Part shown: piece after piece, positions 45,115-56,751 of the stretch | Position numbering within the stretch: position 1 is the first letter of the stretch | How the letters are laid out: each line of letters begins with the position of its first letter | Origin: Immersiella caudata | Taxonomy: Eukaryota > Ascomycota > Sordariomycetes > Sordariales > Lasiosphaeriaceae | Length of the DNA stretch: 64,000 bases | Assembly: GCA_030512335.1 (NCBI GenBank) | Contig: JAULSU010000007.1 | Span: forward strand, 2,108,001-2,172,000 | Reading direction: 5' to 3' | Made by a program: the position numbers and the translations under genes | Notes under the pieces: generated by a model | The model's database searches: none | What the model was told of the DNA's origin: nothing | Seen by the model: the letters and a program-made list of their open reading frames with translations, nothing else

Positions 45115-46582
45115 GACAAGAGGTGGCGAAGTTGAAGATGCTGATGCTCACGACGGTGTTGGTAGTTCTGCGCTGCAGTGTCGGGATGGATTGCGTCGGT
45201 CGGCGAAGAGCAAAGGTGCTGCTGCCGACTGGATGCCCAGAGCCTGGTGGAAAGGTGGAATCATGAATGCAGAGGCGTGAAGGTGCAACAAAGTAGCAAG
45301 ACACGAGAACAGACAAAAATGGTGGGGAGGCTGATCCGAATGTCGGCTTGCGCCAAGGAGACGATAAATGCCTGGGAGAGATCGGGGACAATGATGAAAG
45401 ATGCGAAGCGGGCACTTCCGAACGGCACAGACCTCAGGTATCAAGGTATGTATTGAGCAAGCACTAGGGGTGAGTGGAGTGGCAACCAAGGTGAGCTCGA
45501 GGAATAGCAAGGCAGTTATGGATCGCGAACAGCGGTCTGAGGCAAAGAAAGAGGAGAAGGAGTCAACCTAGAGATTGAAACCAGCAGAAGCAGGGCAGCC
45601 TAACACTCCGATATGCACCTATCGCAGCTTGCCAGCCACGATGACTGCAGTCGCAGCTCACACTCGCATCATCCCCGATTTGGGACGGTGGAGAAGGGGA
45701 CGTCCAATGGCGGAAGGCAGCACGGGCAGCACCAGACGGGGCTACGTGGGATGCATTGAGCAGGCTTGGCCATTCAAGGCCCAGGCTGTATCCTGCGTGC
45801 GGTCTGTGTGGGGGAAGGAAGTGACTGCCAACCATTTGTCGGCCCATCGATGTCCGCACCACCCAAGGCTCCACACTGTTGAGGGTGCCCGGCCTTGCTG
45901 GTGCCATGCAAGCAAGCTCTCAACTGGGTCAAGCGGAGATACCACGGCATCGTGTCTCTACTCGGGAGTTGAAGGGAGCTTCACTGTTGAAAGCGTGGGG
46001 TTCTGAGGTTGAAGGTCCAGCCCTGATACCTAAGCCTACCTAGCCTGCAATTAGAACGATCTCAAGACCGCAGTGGAACGACGACGATGGCGTCTCGACT
46101 CTGTGACGCGTGTCGTGCTTCCGAAAGGAATACAAATAGCTTATATGGCTCATATGTGGGCGCAGATTCGAATACCTACCGTCACACCCAAGCTCGGATC
46201 TCAATCGTGAGCTCAAGGACAAGATACTACGTTCTAGACTTTGCTGGGCTTGCTTCACCTTTGGTGTGGCACATGGGGCAGGCCAATCAATGCAAGGCTA
46301 GCAAATACCCAGCCGCAGCTCAGGCTCCAGGCGGATGACGAGCCGCTCCACTGCAAGCTAGCGCCAAGAAACAGCCGACCACACGCGCCACGAGGCGAAG
46401 GCTGCCGCAGAACACCAACGAACGCCTTTCCAACATCAACTGCTGCATCGTAATTTGCATCCACCACTGCCATCATACTACCAACCGCATAGCCACGGGA
46501 ACTCGGCGATATTTCCAAAGACGCCCGTAATCTACCAATCTCTTATTTCTGCCTCAACGCGCGTAACAATCCGGCCTTCAAA
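45115..46582. other. Divergent intergenic region between small unknown gene and RPT3
   Basis: 1.5 kb holding two promoters. No supported gene; open frames 45575-46006 plus and 45563-45907 minus overlap each other and have no motif. Confidence 0.5.
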
Positions 46583-47961
46583 ATGGGCGATGTCCTGGTC
46601 GAGAGTCCGGTTAGCCACGCCCAAAACCTTCGAAAGACGGTTCCCTCCACCATCCCGAGCATCGAGAACTTCGAGGGCGTAGGGGCCGAAGGCGGCGATG
46701 AATACGCGAACCTGAAGCGCCTGCAGCGCCAGCTGGAGTACATTCAGCTACAGGAAGAGTACATCAAGGACGAGCAGAGGTATGCCGCCCTCGTCGATGC
46801 TCCGGTGCCCAAGCTAACAACCATGCGACAGGAGCCTGAAGCGCGAACTGGTACGGGCCCAGGAGGAGATCAAGCGCATTCAGAGTGTGCCCCTCGTCAT
46901 CGGTCAGTTTATGGAGGCTATTGATCAAAAGTAAGTCGCTTCCAGTCGCACATTGGAACCTCGTAGCATGTTGTCCTAACCTCGTCTCAAGTACCGGCAT
47001 CGTCCAGTCCAGCACCGGCTCCAACTACGTAGTGCGCATCCTGTCGACCCTCGACCGTGAGAAGCTCAAACCATCATCGTCGGTTGCCCTCCATCGTCAC
47101 TCCAATGCTCTCGTCGACATTCTGCCTCCGGAGGCCGATTCCTCCATCGCCATGCTCGGCGCAGACGAAAAGCCGGATGTTACGTATGCCGATGTTGGTG
47201 GATTAGATATGCAGAAACAGGAAATTCGCGAAGCTGTAGAACTTCCACTAACGCACTTTGACCTCTACAAGCAAATTGGTATTGACCCGCCACGGGGTGT
47301 GCTCCTGTACGGACCGCCCGGTACCGGAAAGACCATGCTGGTCAAGGCCGTCGCCAACTCGACAACCGCTAACTTCATCCGCGTCGTCGGATCTGAATTC
47401 GTTCAGAAGTACTTGGGAGAGGGCCCCCGAATGGTGCGCGATGTGTTCCGGATGGCGCGCGAGAACGCGCCTGCCATCATCTTCATCGACGAAATCGACG
47501 CCATCGCAACGAAGCGTTTCGACGCGCAGACAGGTGCCGATCGTGAGGTTCAGCGTATTCTGCTCGAGCTGCTCAACCAAATGGATGGCTTCGACCAGAC
47601 CGCCAATGTCAAGGTCATCATGGCGACCAACCGCGCGGATACCCTCGATCCGGCCTTGCTTCGTCCAGGCCGTCTTGATCGCAAGATCGAATTTCCCAGC
47701 CTGCGCGACCGCCGTGAGCGGCGTCTCATTTTCAGCACTATCGCAAGCAAGATGAGTCTTGCTCCTGAAGTGGACTTGGACAGCTTGATTGTCCGCAACG
47801 ATCCGCTCAGCGGTGCCGTTATTGCCGCTATCATGCAGGAGGCTGGCCTACGAGCTGTGCGCAAGAACAGATACAATATCATCCAGGTCGATCTGGAGGA
47901 CGCATACAGCAGCCAGGTTAAGGGGACGACGGATGAGAACAAGTTCGACTTCTACAAGTAA
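46583..47961 (+). CDS. RPT3: 26S proteasome AAA-ATPase subunit Rpt3
   Basis: One of six ATPases of the 19S base that unfold ubiquitinated substrates and open the 20S gate. Exons 46583-46779, 46832-46930 and 46992-47961 give 421 aa (yeast 428). N-terminal coiled coil (YANLKRLQRQLEYIQLQEEY), then the OB-fold segment VPLVIGQFMEAIDQNTGIVQS rebuilt across intron 2. AAA module: Walker A GPPGTGKTML, Walker B IIFIDEIDAI, sensor MATNRADTLDPALLRPGRLDRKIEFP with two Arg fingers. LKPSSSVALHRHSNALVDILPPEADSSI-type sequence (here about residues 125-150) and the penultimate hydrophobic-Tyr-X end (FDFYK) are specific for Rpt3. Confidence 0.96.
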
Positions 47962-49257
47962 ACGTAAAAGGCAGAGGGGCGGAATTTGGACTGTGCCGAG
48001 GAAGATGGCGATGACAGTTTGGGCTGCCGACCGAATGAGGCGGGTAATGGTGCCGGCGGCCTGCCACACCGATGTATAGTAAATCAACTCATAGAAGGCT
48101 GCATCGTCGTCCTTTTCTTTCATGCTGTTTAGAAGTCGGTAACGACGAGTAGTGTACCGCACCAGATGATATCAGTGATACGTGACATCTCATAACAGGC
48201 AGCAGGTGTGACCATTTCAATGGTCACTGTCCGGTATACTTGTGGCGACATGAGATATCTCCACACACCCTTAACCCTTCACCAACCTATTCCATCCCCT
48301 CATACCACTCAGCACAGCCTCTAGTAACGCACCCGGCTGCCATGGACGGCCCTACCACCCCACTGGAGAACTCGGGACCCTGTTCGCCCTCTCGTCAACA
48401 AACTAGAGTGGGCCGGACTAGTACTAGGGGGTGACGGCTAGCAAATCCCCGGTGTTGTATGTTGTTTTGGCGATATATGCGTCCTCTCCCTTTTTTTAAA
48501 CGCTTTGATTTGGTCTTGTTTTCCGCACCACCCAAAAGAGGAAGAAACGCTTCTTGCAGAGTGTGTCTGCGAGGTATGGCCAGCCATCATTTGGATTGTG
48601 GCATGTCGGGGCAGAGAATATAATCACCTCGACCAGCAGATGGATATCGATAGAGATGGAGGACGCGACATCGTGAGATCAATACGGATGCTCGATTTAT
48701 AATTTTATCCCACAGTTCAAATATTTCGTACAAAATCAACGGCCGCTTCCGAATCCCACGCCTGTCCACATTCACCACGGGAAATGAAACAGGGTATATC
48801 CCGCGCATGCTAATTCGAACCTCCCAATGCCCATCCCAGACCAGATCTAAGTTATCCGGAAGTCCCCATCCCTTGTCCATCTATTCCAGCTGCATGGTCC
48901 CAATTGTTGTTATGCTCCTCTTGCCCGTGTGTTGTATCTCAAATTCCAATCCATCTATAACCCAATGCGACGTAGGTCCCTAACATCGCTTCTAATGTAA
49001 CATATGCAACAGCTCCCCATGATTGTTGTATGCGGCGGCTAGCACCCCGTTGTACAAGTCGTTCGGCAGTCCGTTGAGGACTTGACGTCATTACTTCATT
49101 ACGCATTATTTCCGATCCCTGTGCCGCGGCCCGGTAGTTGTTGAAAGACGGATGAAACACCTGTGTTGGAATTGGCATCATCCGAGGTTGGTTGTGGTAA
49201 GCCAGGCGAGGTCGGCGGTATGTTCGCTGGGGCCGAGATTATATCGAGAAATGGCGT
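47962..49257. other. Convergent intergenic region, RPT3 / LST7
   Basis: 1.3 kb between two stop codons. No gene seen; open frames are short and motif-free. Confidence 0.5.
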
Positions 49258-50757
49258 TCAAGACCCGAGCACGACCCCTAGTTCGAGCAGTAACCTGACG
49301 AACTGGCTGTGCATCTCGATAAAGAAGTCCGGCAGACCAACCAGCTCTGCTAATCCTCTGGGCTTGAGAGCAACGCCAGAGCCGCCAAAGCCACCCCCCA
49401 TCCGCCTCGAGAGACCACCACCGCCTCCCATCAAAAAACTGCTGCCGCCGGTCGAAGCTGGGGCTGCGGGCAGATCCGACTGGAAGCTTCCGTAGCCGGG
49501 GCCGGCGATGACGGGGCTACTTGCAGACGAACCTGATGACTCGGCAAGAGTGCGTTCGGCCTCAGCCTCAGCCAAAGTTTGAATCCACGCCGCCATATCG
49601 CGGAACGCAGCAGCAACGAAGGCGAACGTCTTCATTGCCAGGCGCTCGCGGTGCGTGCTGAGCGCCAAGAAAGCGTACACGCGCTTATGCCCACGTGCAT
49701 GGATGTCTGGGATGCGGAAAATGTAAGCGGTTGTGTAGCCCGCAGCGGGATCTCCGAAAAAGATGGGGCCGCCGGACGCGGCAGACCCGGCACTGTGCGT
49801 CGTGACAAATGCGGGAGTAATTGGCGAGGCGCTTGGCGTTGATATCGAACTTCCAGGAGCCGGGGTCCCTGTCGCCGGGGCTCGGGGAAGAGTTTCCAGC
49901 GAGAGCGTGCGCAGGCAGGACGCGCGCACGACAGAGAACGAGGCCGGGGTCAGCGGCTCGTGCGTGGAGGTGTAATCTAGATAGTGTATGTGGGCGCCGG
50001 CGCCGGCGGCGGAGCTAACGCTAGACCGCGACGCGACGGAGGCCGTCGTAGCGGTGCGTCGGGGGGGTTGGCGCGGGCCAGCGAGAGACTCGTCTTCTGA
50101 TGGGCTCGAGGACGAAGTCTGAGACGACGATGGCGAATTATTATCGGTCCCACCAAATACTCGAGCACACGGCGCTCTGGTCCGGAGGGTAGGGCCGCGC
50201 TCGGATCGGGAGTCGGCCCCGGTGTCCTTGTCGCCCTCCTGGCGCTTCGGTAGGGTCAGGGCGCAATTCTCGCATGGCCCGGCGCGCCGCGTGACGTATT
50301 CATCGTATGTCCTCCGAAACTCATGTCGGGGCTTTTGCTGAGCCTGAAGACCTGGGCCTTGAGGAAGCCGAGGGCTCTGGGGGGGTGTCTCAACCGTGGA
50401 CCCCGAAGCGACGTGTTGGGCGGCCCGTCGCAGAGCTGCGCGGTACGTCTGCGCTTCCTGCTCTGAGGCGGGAAGGGAGGCGCTTCTTTGCGCGCCGGTG
50501 AAGTCGAGACGTTTGAGGGCTTCGGTGATGGTGGCGGTTTGCGCCGACTCCTTGGATGTTCGGGCGCTGGTGCGCGGCCGATTGGACTCGGCAGCGGGAT
50601 AACCGCGAACGTCGTCTTCGTAGCAGCTGCTGCAGGGCACAGGAAGGCCTTCGGTGACCATCAAGGGTGTAGGCCCGTGGAGATCGCAATAATGCGCGAG
50701 GCATAGCTGAAATGTGGGTGGTGTCAGCATCACATCGTCGAAGAGGTCGTCAGCCAT
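49258..50757 (-). CDS. LST7: Folliculin/Lst7-like protein (FLCN-SMCR8 N-terminal domain)
   Basis: Lst7 with Lst4 forms the yeast counterpart of the FLCN-FNIP complex, a GAP for the Rag GTPase Gtr2 that controls TORC1 on the vacuole. Single exon of 499 aa. Identification rests on FQLCLAHYCDLHGPTPLMVT followed by EGLPVPCSSC, the folliculin signature, near residue 12. Further longin/DENN-type strands are PCENCALTLP, IHYLDYTSTHEPLTPASFSVVRASCLRTLSLE, GPIFFGD, YTTAYIFRIPDIHARGHKRVYAFLAL and RLAMKTFAFVAAAFRDM. Between them lie long Ser/Pro/Gly-rich inserts. It ends DFFIEMHSQFVRLLLELG, with no separate C-terminal DENN domain, like the short yeast Lst7. The start at 50757 is chosen because it puts the signature 11 residues from the N-terminus; upstream in-frame ATGs at 50976 and 50877 add UTR-like sequence. 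Confidence 0.85.
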   Translation of the reverse strand: MADDLFDDVMLTPPTFQLCLAHYCDLHGPTPLMVTEGLPVPCSSCYEDDVRGYPAAESNRPRTSARTSKESAQTATITEALKRLDFTGAQRSASLPASEQEAQTYRAALRRAAQHVASGSTVETPPQSPRLPQGPGLQAQQKPRHEFRRTYDEYVTRRAGPCENCALTLPKRQEGDKDTGADSRSERGPTLRTRAPCARVFGGTDNNSPSSSQTSSSSPSEDESLAGPRQPPRRTATTASVASRSSVSSAAGAGAHIHYLDYTSTHEPLTPASFSVVRASCLRTLSLETLPRAPATGTPAPGSSISTPSASPITPAFVTTHSAGSAASGGPIFFGDPAAGYTTAYIFRIPDIHARGHKRVYAFLALSTHRERLAMKTFAFVAAAFRDMAAWIQTLAEAEAERTLAESSGSSASSPVIAGPGYGSFQSDLPAAPASTGGSSFLMGGGGGLSRRMGGGFGGSGVALKPRGLAELVGLPDFFIEMHSQFVRLLLELGVVLGS

Positions 50758-53700
50758 GTTGGGCTGCGCGCGCGGCGGTTTGGAAGGAAAGGCGCATCGA
50801 GTGGAATCAGTGTAAGCGGTGGCATGATGGCGGCCGGGGGACGCCACGGGATAGAAGAGCTCTGCGATTGTGCCCATGGTTGTGACACGACACCTCGCTG
50901 GAACGCAGAAACAAAAATGGGAGCGTTGGGGATGGGAAGTCTGGCCAGACCAGCGCCGTTGAGCCATCAATATCAATGAAACACAAGCACGTGGTGAGCT
51001 GGCTGCCAGCCTGCCCTAAGGACCCCCCGGGACCCAGGCGCGCAATGTGGGGGTTCGCCAAACCAGGCGGTGTGCGGGTTGGGTTGCATTGGGGGCATGC
51101 GTGGGATGTGTTTGGGACGCAGCAAAATCAGCAGCAAGGAGCAGCCAGAAGCAGCCAGAAGCAGCACGCCCATTGAGGCGTGCGCCATTCAACATCCTTC
51201 CTTTGCAGCCATGGGGGTTCGACTTACAATCGACGTCATATTTTTATCTTATCCGCGACCTGCGAAGGCCGCGGAAGCAGCGCAGACGTCCGTCTGTTCA
51301 CCCCACGATCAATCGCGGAATCTGATCTCGGTCCCGTCCAAGGGGTCGCAATCGGGCACCAGACGAAAATGCGACAAGTCGCAGAGGGAGTTGCTGAGGA
51401 TCCCGCCGCAATACTTCGCTGTTGCAACCCGCCGAAAGGGCGCGCTGGGCGGCGAATTTTGGCTGTATACTGAGCAGAGTCGGCGAAGTCGGGTCCTGTC
51501 GACGTCAAGCTGCTGACTGGGCCCCTTGCTTTCTGGCGGGTATGGCACCGCCTCGTTCTGCCGAGGTTCAAACTCGGGATCCGGGCAGACGAAGCCCTCG
51601 TCAACGGCGAAAGCAAAAGTCTCGGGACATGACTTTTGCCTCAAGAAAAAAAAGTTGTTTTGCGAGTTCTAGATTTTGCAACGCTCAACGTTGCGAAGGT
51701 CAGGCGAATGAAGTGACGAATAATTACACAGCGACATGTGGGATGCAGGGCTGATGGCTTTCCTTTAAAAAATGCTTCGAGAAGAGCCGATGTGGGTGCG
51801 GCCATACCAAAAGTGGGCTGTCGCCGGTCTTCCGACCATGATCCTGGAAACTCGGGGAGGGATGGGGTGAAGCTGAGACGCCGCAATGTTACCGAAATGG
51901 TATGCTCCTTTCGCGGTAAGATGGGGCAAGATGACATCGGGCCCCTCTTCTAACCTTTCATCCCCTCTCTCGCGCTCCTCTCGTCTCGTTTGGGTCTCGT
52001 CACTCGCGGCTGAGCGTCGAGGCAACTCGCAAAATTAGGCGGGTAGTTTGTTGCCAGAACCCAGGGACTGAGAAGGCAGTTGGGATTGGCAGGTACTTTC
52101 CTGGGGTGAAGTTGTGGATGTCGCTGCGGGCCATCAGGGCCCGTCGTCCATGCTCTCTGCCCTTTCCTCAGTTTTCATCCACCATGCAGCCGGATGCACC
52201 CCGCAACGTCCCGACAGCTCACCCGCGCTTCGCGCTACCAGGCTGCCACAGTCTCATATTCCATTCATTACAGTATTGACCTGGTCTGACAGAAAATGCG
52301 TAGATTTCCACATCACGCACCCAATCTCTGGCCTGTCGTTGTTGGGTGACCACGGACACAACAGCATTCCAGCTCCCGGGACTCGATCTCTCGCGAGCCA
52401 CGTTGACAAGCTGATGCCCGCCGGACGATGCCGCGACCTGCTTGCATAGTCAGAGACCGGAACGCACTCCCCTGATAATCTGATAATTGTAGTGAAAATG
52501 ATCCACCCGGGCTGCATGAATTGACTCTTCTGACAGGATTCGCATCCGAAGATCAGGATAGGTCCGCATCCGACAACACGCCCGCTTCGATCAAAGACCA
52601 GCCAGGTTTGTGTGGGCAACTGACGTCTCCCTGCACCCAAGCCGGCCTCGAAAGAGCGGCACTTCCGAGTCCAATTTCCATCAATTTGCGCTTCTGCAGC
52701 TACACCACGGCTTGCTGCCCTTGCGCTCCCGTCAGAAGGGAGTGGGGTACGCTCGTCCCTTACCCACGGACACATGGCAGCCACGCGAATAGCGGGCCAC
52801 ATTCAATCCTGGCCTGATGATACCGACGGGAAGCACTCGCTCGTGGTCCTCGACCTGTCGGCCGTCTTGCTCGGTCCTACCAGTCACAATCTAATTCAAG
52901 ACACCTGACGGCAGCGCAACCAAGGAATAGCCGTCCTCTAGTGGCAGACGCATCGTCAGAAACAGGCAGTTTGCCAACCACGTTTGCAAGTTTAGCCATT
53001 GCGGTCCGATGTTGCCTTCCGCTGGAGGTGCCAGGTTGCACCTTGACATCGTTCCAAAGCAATGGGCAAACCCCTTCTCCAGCTGCGATACAACACTCTT
53101 GCTTCCATACAACACCGGATACAAGTTGCACACCATGGCTGGCAACACATGGCAGCATCTCCATCCCGACCACACTAGTGACCAAGCGTCCGTTTGTTCA
53201 ATGGAGACTAGCGTCAGTGCACCGGGCTTGTGTTCTCTTTCAAAGCTTCCAGAAGCATTCTCGTCTCCTCATCGGCTGCAGCTATGCGTCCGAGCGGACG
53301 ATCCAAGCTTTTCTAAGGCCAAAGAATCTCCAGGTTGGGACAATCCGATACGGACCATGAATGGCTGCTTATGCGGACGTCGGACGAATATTCTACGAAT
53401 ATTAGCGGACACCCACAGATCCGCTGCCGGTTTCCAGCCGCACAAGCATTCCCTCCTGCCCTGATCCCCATCACATCACCCTCGAGAAGGCCAGAGTGGC
53501 CAGGTGGTTCGGAGTTCGGAACCTGACTGCGGAGATGCTGCGCTGTCGGAGGTCGTTGTTCAGTGCCACCGATACCCGCCCAGGCTAACGTCACATTCCC
53601 CTTTCCCTCCGGCCGCAATACATACACAGTAGGCCCGTCCAAACCTGGATTCAAGAATACACCTCACCCGAATAGCCGTCGAACCCCTGGGGAAATTGGC

Positions 53701-53941
53701 TCGAACCAGGACCGCTTTCCGCCCGTGTCCCACCAATAACTATCTTCGCAATGCACAAATAACAGCCGGAAACCTGCCGATTTGCCCGCTAGTCTGCCTG
53801 TGTCTGTAGCCGACGTTCTCCCCACCCAGCAAGCGTTAGACGAACGAGCACTAGTCTCATACGACGAACCAAGCATGATCGCCGGCAACAACGGCGTACC
53901 GTGGAACTGCCAGAGGAACATACGTCGCATGAACAAACTCC
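50758..53941. other. Gene-poor region between LST7 and the tRNA gene
   Basis: 3.2 kb without a supportable protein gene. Open frames at 51236-51644 (minus), 52254-52802 (minus) and 52941-53464 (plus) overlap opposing frames and have no motif. A short imperfect AGCAGCCAGA tandem repeat lies at about 51133-51166. Confidence 0.5.
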
Positions 53942-53946
53942 AAAAA
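53942..53946 (-). terminator. RNA polymerase III terminator of tRNA-Arg
   Basis: TTTTT on the minus strand, 11 bases after the tRNA 3' end, the standard Pol III stop signal. Confidence 0.7.
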
Positions 53947-53957
53947 GATGAGATGAT

Positions 53958-54079
53958 CGATCCACCCAGGGGTCGAACCTGGAACCTCCTGATGACTACT
54001 CACGCCAAGACTGGGTTCTCGCCGACTCGTGACTGAATGAAGATCGTAGTCAGACGCTCTGCCATTGAGCCAGCGGACC
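53958..54079 (-). tRNA. tRNA-Arg (anticodon ACG) with a 50-nt intron
   Basis: Folded by hand on the minus strand. Acceptor stem GGTCCGC pairs with GTGGATC throughout (with two G-U pairs), discriminator G. D arm GCTC/GAGC with loop AATGGCA; A box TGGCTCAATGG. Anticodon stem TCTGA pairs with TCAGG; loop CTACGA plus A38, anticodon ACG at positions 34-36. T arm CCAGG/CCTGG with TTCGACC; B box GGTTCGACCCC. The intron, 53994-54043, sits after position 37 as in all eukaryotic tRNA introns. The mature RNA is 72 nt. Fifty nucleotides is long for a fungal tRNA intron. Confidence 0.92.
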
Positions 54080-54945
54080 TTGATAGCTTGATGAAGATGG
54101 CAGGGGAAAGTTTTCACTTTGAAACCGGGTCTTGCATGGTGGAGTTGCGGCGAGAGATTTGTTTTGTGGGTTGGATGTGGGGGCGCTGTGGATCGAGATC
54201 AACTTTGACTTGTAGGTTTTGACTAGGAGCCCGGAAAGGACACCCGTTAGTTAGCTTAGGTGCCGGCTGCTCTTGGGAGGTAGAATTACGACGGTACGCT
54301 AACTTTGTAGGTGCAAGATCGATTTAGCTGTCATTTTGTCTTATCGTACAATAGAAGGGATACGAGAGGGCGTTAGCCCCCCCGGATCCATCTCTACTCA
54401 ACAAACTAGAGTCTGCGCTACCTTATTTTTGGGGAACGGGCGCGGGGGGGGGGACGAGTACAGGAACAGCACGAGAGACCAGAAAAAGAGAAGCGCACGC
54501 GAGTATAACCACGACATGTGTGAAGCCCAGAAAAGGTATAGTGAAGCCTGTCCCGAAGTGTCTTACTGCTATGCGCTGGATGATCCTGTATAGACTGTAC
54601 ATTCCCTACCAAAACCTAAAGAGTAGCGGTAATCAAGAGTCCCGCAATGTCCCATATATCCTCCGTGTACTGCCCGCTCTTTCCTGGACGCAAAACAAAA
54701 ACGCCGGTCAACATGCAGGGTGCCATCCGTATATGAAAGCCGACAATGGGCAGAACGGCGTACTAGAAGAAACCAGAAAAATTTATGTGATCGGGTATCT
54801 AAACCATCCACAATACCAAGCAGCGGTAGTTTGTGATGAGGCTGGCGCAGCTTCCTTTACTCTAATGGGTGTGATCGAACGAGAAGACGAATACAACGCC
54901 GTGTAGGATGCTGGACGGAAAGATGTCGTTTGAGAGCGAGCAGAC
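54080..54945. other. Intergenic, tRNA 5' flank and tyrosine phosphatase 3' region
   Basis: 0.87 kb. Contains a run of 10 G at 54444-54453. The 54520-54906 plus-strand open frame (128 aa) has no motif and is probably chance, antisense to the 3' UTR of the phosphatase. Confidence 0.5.
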
Positions 54946-56751
54946 TCATGTCTCAAGGAAGGGATCGACCTCAAGTCGCTTCGCTGCTGGCTCGCTACCT
55001 TCGGTCTTGCCACACCCATACTTGTCTTGCCAGAGTTTCCGAAGAACTTGGTAAATGAACAAGTACTGGGACTCGGCCTGCACCATATTCTTACGCTGTT
55101 CGCGCAATTGGTTAACTGTCGAGAAGATGAGGTCATCCCCCTCCTCCTCGATGATAGTAGTTGCGGGGGAGGCTTCACCACCGCGTTTCGTGACTTCATC
55201 GAAAGCTCCGCTGGACGTGGTAGTACTTGGACTTGCGCGAAATGATCTCTCATCCGCACTCTTCCTGCCAGCTGGTGTCGCGGCCCTCTCGTCGTAGTGT
55301 TCCAGAACGCCAGCATCCAGTTCACGGATGAGGTGTTCTAGCGCAATGAACGTACCGCTACGCCCAACGCCGGCGCTACAATGGACAATGCGTGGATTGT
55401 GGGGGCCAGCATTCTTCTCCCGTGAGAGCCGCATCAGCGTGAAGAAGCTCTCGAGATCGGCGAGAGCCGGGACCCCAAAGTCGGGCCACTTCTTGTAGAG
55501 GAAGTGCCACACAATGCGCTCTTCTACCTCCGGCTCACCTCCCGACTCGTTTTGCCGGGTTGGCGCTTCGGTGATAACAACTTCCGGAACTTGATGATCA
55601 GCAGCAGCCAAGCCGGGGGATTTCATGTGCACGTCCAAGTCCTTCTCGGTCGAGGCTGCAGGAGTGAGAACGGGAACATCGAGACTGCTGCTGCTGCTGT
55701 TGCTGCTATCAGCCGTCGTTGTTTCGGCTTTGCTTCCGCCGCGCGCATGTACGCGGACTACCAACTTGCGCAATTCGATTGCGTCGCCGGCCGGGGTCTC
55801 CTCGATGCCCTCACAGCGCACGGTGGCGCGAAAACCATCACCAAACTCGTCGCGTTCGTTGATCTCGAGCGGTGGGTCCTCCTTGCGGCGCGGAAAGTAT
55901 GGAGAGCACTTCTCCATGTGGCCCTCATGTGTCTCCGTCAACATGACGATGACACCCGGGCTCTCGAGTTGTTCGACTGCCATCCTCCATACATGGTCGA
56001 TGGATGATGCTTTAGGCCCCTGCATGGCGATATAGCGGTCGGGCTCACGCGCCTCTCCGGGTCTAGAGTCGTTGGCCGGTCGCGGCGAAGGGGTAAGTGT
56101 GATGGGCGACGCATTGATGTAGTCCACATGACCTTCAGGAACCTGCAGCTTGACGCGATGGTTCTGCCATGGCTGAATATTGATGTAGCGATCCAAGGCC
56201 TTGAGATGCGGCCCTTTCACGCGCGCCCAGCGGAAATCAGGCGAATTGTTGGTGACGGCTTGCGCCATGCGGTCACGCTCCAGCCAGACCAAGTCGCCGA
56301 ACTTGTTCTCAATCTCTGAAAATGCAAAACTACTTGTTAGCAATGTGGTAAAACACGCCGGAGACTACCTCGTCTGCAACGCACCCTGCTGACTGAGTTC
56401 CAGGAACGAGGGAATCTTGAGAGCCCTCACCGCCTTCGCGTCATCGTCTCGCGTGGGGTCCGTCCTGAGGGATAGCGGGGACACGGGGCGGTCGGCGCCA
56501 CCATCGGGGCCTGGGACGGCAGCGGCGGCCGGGGAGTGCGGCAACGACGCGGGTGGTGAGTCCCGTGCCCGCTTACCGGACGAACGGTGAAATACTCGAA
56601 ACGGGCTAAGCTTTTGCGCTGGACGCACGGGTGCGGCAGGTTGGAGATCGGTAGACGGAGGCGTCGTCGTTGTCTTGCTTGGGAGGGAGGCGGTAATTAT
56701 CGTGGGCGATGGCACATCCTTTCTGCGTCTGAAGCGCGGAAAGTGATCCAT
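54946..56751 (-). CDS. Protein tyrosine phosphatase (classical, Ptp1/Pyp-like)
   Basis: Removes phosphate from phosphotyrosine, in fungi mostly on MAP kinases. Exons 56385-56751 and 54946-56315 (69-bp intron with GCTAAC branch) give 578 aa. The N-terminal 120 residues are disordered and Ser/Pro/Ala-rich. The PTP domain starts after the splice (QQEIENKFGDLVW), with YINASPITL, RYIAMQGPKASSIDHVWRM, VIVMLTETHEGHMEKCSPYFP, the WPD loop KWPDFGVP, the P-loop HCSAGVGRSGTF with the nucleophile Cys and the Arg, and the Q-loop region LREQRKNMVQAESQYLFIYQ. Two long inserts, one before the WPD loop (Ser and Glu rich) and one after the P-loop, set it apart from the compact yeast Ptp1. All catalytic residues are present. 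Confidence 0.94.

Noticed and set aside
52254..52802. 182-aa open frame on the minus strand
   Set aside because: No domain, signal peptide or membrane segment pattern; opposing frames of similar quality.
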